A stretch of 64,000 nt of DNA from Fermentibacter sp964564435 (GTDB lineage Bacteria; Fermentibacterota; Fermentibacteria; Fermentibacterales; Fermentibacteraceae): positions 1 to 64,000 of the forward strand of contig CAZMAT010000005.1 of NCBI GenBank assembly GCA_964564435.1. The letters are read 5' to 3'. The translations under genes and the position numbers were made by a program. The notes under the pieces are model-generated. The model was not told the origin of the DNA. It ran no database searches and was given only the letters and a program-made list of their open reading frames with translations. Shown here piece after piece: positions 59,544-64,000 of this stretch (position 1 is its first letter; every line of letters begins with the position of its first letter).

Positions 59544-61286
59544 CTAGTAGGGCCTGATGATGTGCGGCGTCACGAATATCACGAGCTCGGTGCTGTCGGT
59601 GGTGTTCGAAGTGTACGAGAACAGCAGGCGTCCGAGCAGGGGGATGTACCCCAGGACGGGGATCCTGCGCTCGACCTCGGACTGCTTGCTTCGCATGATG
59701 CCGCCGATCACCGCGGTCGCGCCGTCCTCGATCATCAGCGTGGTGTTGGCCTCCTGGGTGAGGATGATCGGCTGCTCGGCCGTCCCCTCGCCGGAGAGCT
59801 CGCTCACCACCGGGTTCAGCTCGAGCGTCACGTTGTTGTCGGCGTTGATGTGCGGCGTGACCTCGAGGCTGACGCCCACGTCATAGAGCTGGATGTAGGT
59901 GTTGCCGTCGGCGTCCTGCAGGGTCAGGGGCACCTGCTTGCCTGAGAGCACCGACCCGGTCATGTTGTCGATGATCGCTATGCGCGGCTCTGACAGTATG
60001 TGCGCCCTGTTGTCCTGCTCGAGGAAGTTCAGGGTGGCTTCTATGTCGAGCAGGTTCAACGAGGTGCCGAACGTGAAGGAGCCCGTGGGATCGCCCACGC
60101 CCAGGTCGCCCGTGCCGCCGATGTGAGTCAGGGCGTCGCCCCTGCCCAGGTTGCCGGCGGCCCAGTCGATGCCCAGCTCGCTGCTCGCCGATGCGTCGAT
60201 CTCCACCAGCTTGGCCTCGATCATCACCTGCGCCGTGGGGCTGTCGAGGATGGGCAGGAGCCTGCCTATCTCGTCGAGCCTCGCAGGGATGTCGGTGACG
60301 ACCAGCGAGTTCGTGCGGGTGTCGACGGACACCTCGCCGCGCTCGGACAGGACTGTCGAGGTCGCCTCCATGATGTCGTCCGCCGTGGCGTACCGTATCA
60401 CGAACACCTCGGTCTGGAGGTCCTGGAGGTTCTGCCTGTCCCGCCTGTTGGTGGCAATCGTGCTGATCTCGGTGTAGAAGTCCTCGCGGCTGGCCAGCCT
60501 GAGGACGTTGCTGCCCTCGAGGGTCGCCACGAGGTTCTGCGTGTTCAGGATGGCCATGAGGGCGTCGCGCCAGCCGACGTTGCGCAGGCGCGCCGTGATC
60601 GTGGCCTCGTATCCCTCGGGGAGTATGATGTTGTAGCCGCTGACGTCGGAGATCGACCTCATCACCGTCCTGATGTCGGCCTCGACCACGTCGATGGTCA
60701 CCCTGCGGCCGCCGGTGCCCGTCCACTCGACGGGGAACCCGTCGGCGGCCGGAGCCCAGGGCTCGCTCACGGTGATGCCCTGCGTCTCGCTGACGTAGGT
60801 GCTCTGCATCACGGTCTCGCCCGGGGCGGACAGCGCCGCCACCTCGCCGCCGGCGAAGCTGCGGCTGACGCCCGAGCTGGATGCGGCCCAGGCCGTGAAG
60901 GGCGTCCCGGACGGGTTGGTCTGGAGCGTGAGGACCAGGTCGTTCCCCTCGGTGTCGGTGCTGTAGTTGAGCAGCTCGCCCGAGACGTCGACGATGATCC
61001 TGACCACGCCGTCCGGCGGGGCGACGTACTGGCTGGTGCGCACCGCGGCCACGCCGCCCCTGCCGACCGTGAAGTCTGCGGCGGGCAGCGCGTGGACGGA
61101 GCCGCTCAGGTCGAGGACGACCCTCATGGGATCCGTCAGGAGGAACTTCTCGTACGAGATCGGTCCGTCGGCGGTGATCGTGACCTGGGTCCTGTCACCG
61201 CTGGGTTCGACGGCTATGTCTGTGACCCGGTAGGCCGACGCGGGCAGGGCCAGCGCCAGCAGGGCAACGAAAACGATTCGCCTCAT
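59544..61286 (-). CDS. pilQ: Type IV pilus secretin PilQ
   Basis: PilQ is the outer-membrane ring through which the pilus passes. The 580-residue precursor has a signal peptide (FVALLALALPASA), an N-terminal AMIN domain (about 20-110), a linker, an STN/secretin-N region (DIVEADIRTVMRSIS type segment, about 200-350), and the C-terminal secretin domain with VPLTLQDADGNTYIQLYDVG, GATAVIGGIMRS and RIPVLGYIPLLGRLLF. It ends TPHIIRPY. A single AMIN domain makes it shorter than proteobacterial PilQ. Its ATG overlaps the stop of the PilP-like gene (TAATG). Confidence 0.95.
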   Translation of the reverse strand: MRRIVFVALLALALPASAYRVTDIAVEPSGDRTQVTITADGPISYEKFLLTDPMRVVLDLSGSVHALPAADFTVGRGGVAAVRTSQYVAPPDGVVRIIVDVSGELLNYSTDTEGNDLVLTLQTNPSGTPFTAWAASSSGVSRSFAGGEVAALSAPGETVMQSTYVSETQGITVSEPWAPAADGFPVEWTGTGGRRVTIDVVEADIRTVMRSISDVSGYNIILPEGYEATITARLRNVGWRDALMAILNTQNLVATLEGSNVLRLASREDFYTEISTIATNRRDRQNLQDLQTEVFVIRYATADDIMEATSTVLSERGEVSVDTRTNSLVVTDIPARLDEIGRLLPILDSPTAQVMIEAKLVEIDASASSELGIDWAAGNLGRGDALTHIGGTGDLGVGDPTGSFTFGTSLNLLDIEATLNFLEQDNRAHILSEPRIAIIDNMTGSVLSGKQVPLTLQDADGNTYIQLYDVGVSLEVTPHINADNNVTLELNPVVSELSGEGTAEQPIILTQEANTTLMIEDGATAVIGGIMRSKQSEVERRIPVLGYIPLLGRLLFSYTSNTTDSTELVIFVTPHIIRPY

Positions 61287-62671
61287 TACAGACCACCCTC
61301 TTCGTGAAGCCGCATCGTGTAGATGGTGGGGATAGAAGCGGTTCCTCCTTGCTCCGGCCCGTAGTCGACCGTTACCTCCTGCACCACTATCACTTCGTTG
61401 GACGTTATCTCGGCAATCCTCGTGTTGTTGGCGAGCTCGGTGTCGACGTAGAGGATGTAGGGCACGCCGTTCACGTCCTCGACCATGGCCTGGTCGCCGC
61501 CGGACGGGTCGAGCGTGATCCCGACCAGCCTGAGCTCCTCGATGGCGATCTCGCTCAGGGGCCTCCTGAGGTCCCTGCGCCTGGCGGGGAACTCGGTGAA
61601 GGGATCGGGCCTGCTGGATACCGATTCATAGATCCTGAAGGCTCCGCTGGCCGCCGAGAGGACGGGGGTCACCCCGGCCGAGCCGCCCGGCGTCGAACCC
61701 GTCTGGCCCGCGAGCGCGCAATCGATGCGCTGCATGTCGAAGCCGGGGATCCTCGTCTCGATCGCCCCGAGCTCGGCGCAGACCAGCATTCCTGCATCGT
61801 CGACCGCCCATACCGGTGCGCCCTCGGATGCCCTGAGCACGGTTCCCGGTTCGACCGGCAGCGCTTCGGCGACTGCAACCGACGGTCTGGCCGGATCGAG
61901 CACCCTCTGGCCCGAAACCGCCAGGTCGCCGCAGAGCCTGCCCCTGAAGACCGTGGACCACGTTCCGTCAGCGGCCCGCTCGAGCACCTCGCCGCCCGAC
62001 GAGGAGAAGATCCTCCCGCCGGCAACGAGCACGGGTCCCGCCCCGGGCAGGGTCTCGTACTGCCACAGGTCGACCGCAGGATCGTACCTGACCAGCGTGC
62101 CCCCGGACGTGAAGACCCAGTCGGGCCCCATCAGGGCGAGCCCGGACGATCCCGGTGCGGGGGCCCCGGGAGAGCGGACGTCCCAGACGCCTTCCGAGAG
62201 CATCGCGATCGATCCGCCTTCGGAGAGGATGACCGGTGACGATGCAGCATCGAGGGCCAGGCCCGCGGGCTCGAAGCCTTCGGGCAGCGGTGTGATCTCC
62301 GCCTCCGCCCCGTCGAAGCTCACCAGCGCCGAATCGCTCAGCAGCAGGAGGCCCGAGGGCATCGACACGGCACCCACCGGCGAGGCCGCCGCGGGGCCGA
62401 GGTCGTAGCTGCTCCACCTGCCGTCGCTCATCGAGCAGTGGAGCACGCCCCCGCCCTCGAAGGCGGCCCATGCGCCGCCGTCATCAACGGCTACCGCCTC
62501 CGGCGGGCCGGCCGGGAGGACTATCTCCTGCCAGCCCACGGGAGCGGGTCTTTCGGCGATCGCCACCTGACCGTCGCTGGCGGCGGCCGCGCCGGCCCTT
62601 TCGGGGCCGGACCCGCAGCCCGTGGAGAGGGCGGCCAGGAGGACTGTCAGGACGATTCTCGCGTCACGCAA
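61286..62671 (-). CDS. pilP: PilP-like lipoprotein with an N-terminal beta-propeller-like domain
   Basis: This 461-residue lipoprotein has signal peptide and lipobox LAALSTGC (Cys19). Residues about 45-330 consist of repeats with GGxWxxxxGGxL and DGxW motifs (for example DDGGAWAAFEGGGVLHC, DGRWSSYDLG, GGTLVRYDPAVDLWQYE), resembling a lyase- or YncE-type propeller. Residues about 350-461 (PLSEIAIEELRLVGITLDPS...AMVEDVNGVPYILYVD...ITSNEVIVVQEVTVDYG) match PilP, which links the inner-membrane PilNO complex to PilQ. PilP is normally about 180 residues, so a propeller has been added. TTG at 62671 is chosen because GGAGG lies eight bases upstream and a canonical signal peptide follows. Gene order pilO-pilP-pilQ supports the assignment. 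Confidence 0.82.
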   Translation of the reverse strand: MRDARIVLTVLLAALSTGCGSGPERAGAAAASDGQVAIAERPAPVGWQEIVLPAGPPEAVAVDDGGAWAAFEGGGVLHCSMSDGRWSSYDLGPAAASPVGAVSMPSGLLLLSDSALVSFDGAEAEITPLPEGFEPAGLALDAASSPVILSEGGSIAMLSEGVWDVRSPGAPAPGSSGLALMGPDWVFTSGGTLVRYDPAVDLWQYETLPGAGPVLVAGGRIFSSSGGEVLERAADGTWSTVFRGRLCGDLAVSGQRVLDPARPSVAVAEALPVEPGTVLRASEGAPVWAVDDAGMLVCAELGAIETRIPGFDMQRIDCALAGQTGSTPGGSAGVTPVLSAASGAFRIYESVSSRPDPFTEFPARRRDLRRPLSEIAIEELRLVGITLDPSGGDQAMVEDVNGVPYILYVDTELANNTRIAEITSNEVIVVQEVTVDYGPEQGGTASIPTIYTMRLHEEGGL

Positions 62672-62689
62672 TTCCACGTCCTCCACCCC

Positions 62690-63247
62690 CTATGGCTGAG
62701 TGTAGGCGGAGAACACGAAGGAAGCCTCGATGTTGTCGAACTTCCCCTCCGCCGCCTTCAGCTGCTGGATGTTCAGGTCGGTGATGGCCGTCATCATCGT
62801 CTCCTGAGTGAGCTGGTCGAAGAACACACCCAGCCTGTGATACCTGCCCGTCAGCCTTATCTGCCAGCTGTAGACGGCATACTGGCCCTCGAGCGCCGGC
62901 GGCAGGGGGTTCATGTTGACGATCTGGATGCCGCTGCTCGCGGCCTTGGTGGTGAGGAGCTCGAGCACCTCGTCCTGGCTGTACTGCCTGGGCAGGAACC
63001 TGTCCAGGTTCTCCAGCTCCTGCTGGTACATCTCGATCTGCTGGGCCATGACCGCCATGTCCTCGGAGGTCTGCGCCCGGAGCTGGTTCAGCTCCATCTG
63101 CTTCATCTGGAGCTGATCCTCCTGCGAGGTGATCGACTCCCTGGTGTCCTTCGCCACGAAGTTGAAGTAGACGTACACGAGGGCGGCGAGCAGAAGGAGC
63201 CCCAGGAAGAAGCGCAGGAGTTTGGGATCGCGAAGGTCTAGTGCCAC
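62690..63247 (-). CDS. pilO: Type IV pilus alignment protein PilO
   Basis: PilO is an inner-membrane protein that pairs with PilN to connect motor and secretin. The 185 residues have one N-terminal helix (FFLGLLLLAALVYVYFNFVA), a coiled coil (about 40-85; QDQLQMKQMELNQLRAQTSE type), LENLDRFLPRQ, and a ferredoxin-like C-terminal domain (SWQIRLTGRYHRLGVFFDQL), all typical of PilO. GTG at 63247 follows GGGAGGAGG. The next gene (pilP-like) follows after 18 bases. Confidence 0.91.
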   Translation of the reverse strand: MALDLRDPKLLRFFLGLLLLAALVYVYFNFVAKDTRESITSQEDQLQMKQMELNQLRAQTSEDMAVMAQQIEMYQQELENLDRFLPRQYSQDEVLELLTTKAASSGIQIVNMNPLPPALEGQYAVYSWQIRLTGRYHRLGVFFDQLTQETMMTAITDLNIQQLKAAEGKFDNIEASFVFSAYTQP

Positions 63248-63278
63248 TTCGTACCTCCTCCCGGCCGGTCCGGGGCCT

Positions 63279-63707
63279 TCACTCCCCGCCGCCCATCTCC
63301 GCGGACTCGAGGTCTATGTCCCAGACAACCAGCGTGTCGCCTACCTCGATGAAGAAGGGCGATGACTCGATATCGGCGTACATGTAGGTGAATGCGCTCC
63401 AGTGGGCCGTCAGGCCGATCACGCCGAATTCGGGCATCGTGTAGCCGGTGCCCTCCTCGCCGGGAGTGGGATAGAGAGGGACCTCGATCATGAAGACGCC
63501 GTCTGCGTCAGTCTCGTCGCTCCGGTCGAAGGTGTTGATCGAGTCTCCGTGGGCGACGACCGTGATCTCCTCCGCGGGGGTCGTGCGCCCCGAGTCCTCC
63601 CAAATCGTGCCCGTCACGTAGATGCTCGTCTCGTCGGTCCCGAAGGGGTCGCAACCCGACAGGACGGCGAGCGCTGCGATCATCGAAAGTACCACGATCC
63701 TGTTCAT
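63279..63707 (-). CDS. Small lipoprotein of unknown function inside the pilus operon
   Basis: This 142-residue lipoprotein has a canonical signal and lipobox (MIAALAVLSGC, Cys19). The mature part reads as a small beta-sandwich (VTGTIWEDSGRTTPAEEITV, DETDADGVFMIEV), like carboxypeptidase-regulatory or transthyretin-type domains. It sits between pilN (10-base gap) and pilO (31-base gap) where no gene is usual, so it is probably a lineage-specific pilus component. ATG at 63707 follows GGGGGG. It is rich in acidic residues. Confidence 0.76.
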   Translation of the reverse strand: MNRIVVLSMIAALAVLSGCDPFGTDETSIYVTGTIWEDSGRTTPAEEITVVAHGDSINTFDRSDETDADGVFMIEVPLYPTPGEEGTGYTMPEFGVIGLTAHWSAFTYMYADIESSPFFIEVGDTLVVWDIDLESAEMGGGE

Positions 63708-63717
63708 GATCCCCCCA

Positions 63718-64000
63718 TCAGATCCCGGAGTAGTTGCCGACGAGAGGCAGCAGTGAGCCCCTGTTGACACTTACTTCCAGATCGAACTGGTATCTCATCT
63801 CCCCGCCGGTGGCGCCGGTGGGATCGGTAGCTGGAGTGAGCGTGTAGGTCTGGCCGTATTCGGCGAGCTGGAAGAGGGCGGTCTGCCCGTCGGGCATCTG
63901 CTCGACCAGCCTGCGCTGGAAGGCGACCACGTCGCCCCATGTCCTGGCGATGCCGGTCAGGTGGAGGCTCTCGCCGGAGACCACCATCGCGGTCAGGTAT
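63718..64000 (-). CDS. pilN: Type IV pilus assembly protein PilN, C-terminal part (5' end outside window)
   Basis: The 3' end of a gene upstream of pilO encodes GESLHLTGIARTWGDVVAFQRRL, then a segment ending in FDLEVSV, which fits the C-terminal ferredoxin-like domain of PilN. The start lies beyond position 64000, so only about 93 residues are visible. The call rests on this short match and on the conserved order pilN-pilO-pilP-pilQ. Confidence 0.78.
   Translation of the reverse strand, partial: YLTAMVVSGESLHLTGIARTWGDVVAFQRRLVEQMPDGQTALFQLAEYGQTYTLTPATDPTGATGGEMRYQFDLEVSVNRGSLLPLVGNYSGI

Noticed and set aside
1..64000. tRNA, rRNA or riboswitch genes
   Set aside because: I looked for cloverleaf-like stems with TTCGA-type arms and for known riboswitch cores in the intergenic gaps and saw none; a covariance search could still find a divergent one.

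Overview
The window looks like a G+C-rich, diderm, LPS-bearing bacterium of the FCB (Fibrobacterota-Chlorobiota-Bacteroidota) superphylum, probably a candidate phylum such as Fermentibacterota, Eisenbacteria or a relative. The phylum is an inference. Supporting signs are a short Bacteroidota-style primary sigma factor, a fused LpxC-FabZ, a SprA-type giant outer-membrane translocon protein, secreted proteins ending in type IX secretion (T9SS) sorting domains, a DUF5683 protein and a tricorn-type protease. About 50 genes are densely packed and mostly on the minus strand. GTG and TTG starts are common, as are 4-base start/stop overlaps. I see no tRNA, rRNA or CRISPR array.

Layout. 1-4224: type IV pilus motor ATPases (pilT, cut by the window edge, and two PilB paralogs). 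4378-12528: SprA-like protein, divergent from lptF-lptG (LPS export). 12529-12835: a gene-free cluster of palindromes. 12836-20169: serC, ligA, a GH57 glucanotransferase and an M1-peptidase-like lipoprotein that lacks its zinc site. 20298-21002: a lone plus-strand membrane protein. 37763-20987 (minus): a long envelope series, prfB (with a programmed frameshift), lysS, lolC/E, lolD, clpC, bamA, skp, lpxD, lpxC-fabZ, lpxA, a DUF5683 protein, an ECF sigma factor, its anti-sigma factor and an outer-membrane-like protein. 37984-41724 (plus): a divergent SHMT-family enzyme and a secreted Asp-box protein with a T9SS tail. 41772-45932 (minus): a methyltransferase, rpsD and a gingipain-type C25 protease with a T9SS tail. 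46042-46923: a degenerate REP-associated transposase-like gene between two related palindromes. 46938-54324 (minus): HD protein, isocitrate dehydrogenase, tricorn protease, methyltransferase, M23 peptidase and rpoD. 54601-56940 (plus): a surface-sugar cluster (methyltransferase, nucleotidyltransferase-like protein, GmhA-like isomerase). 56937-64000 (minus): zinc-ribbon protein, aminotransferase, coaD, rsmD, then the pilus alignment genes pilQ, a propeller-PilP fusion, pilO, a lipoprotein and pilN (cut by the edge).

Together the genes describe outer-membrane construction (Lpx, Lpt, Lol, Bam, Skp), two surface machines (type IV pili and T9SS) with T9SS cargo, and an ECF sigma/anti-sigma pair suited to envelope-stress control. 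Several gene starts are preceded by promoter-like TTGnC boxes 16-18 bases from TA-rich hexamers, which resembles classical sigma-70 promoters more than the Bacteroidota TAnnTTTG type.
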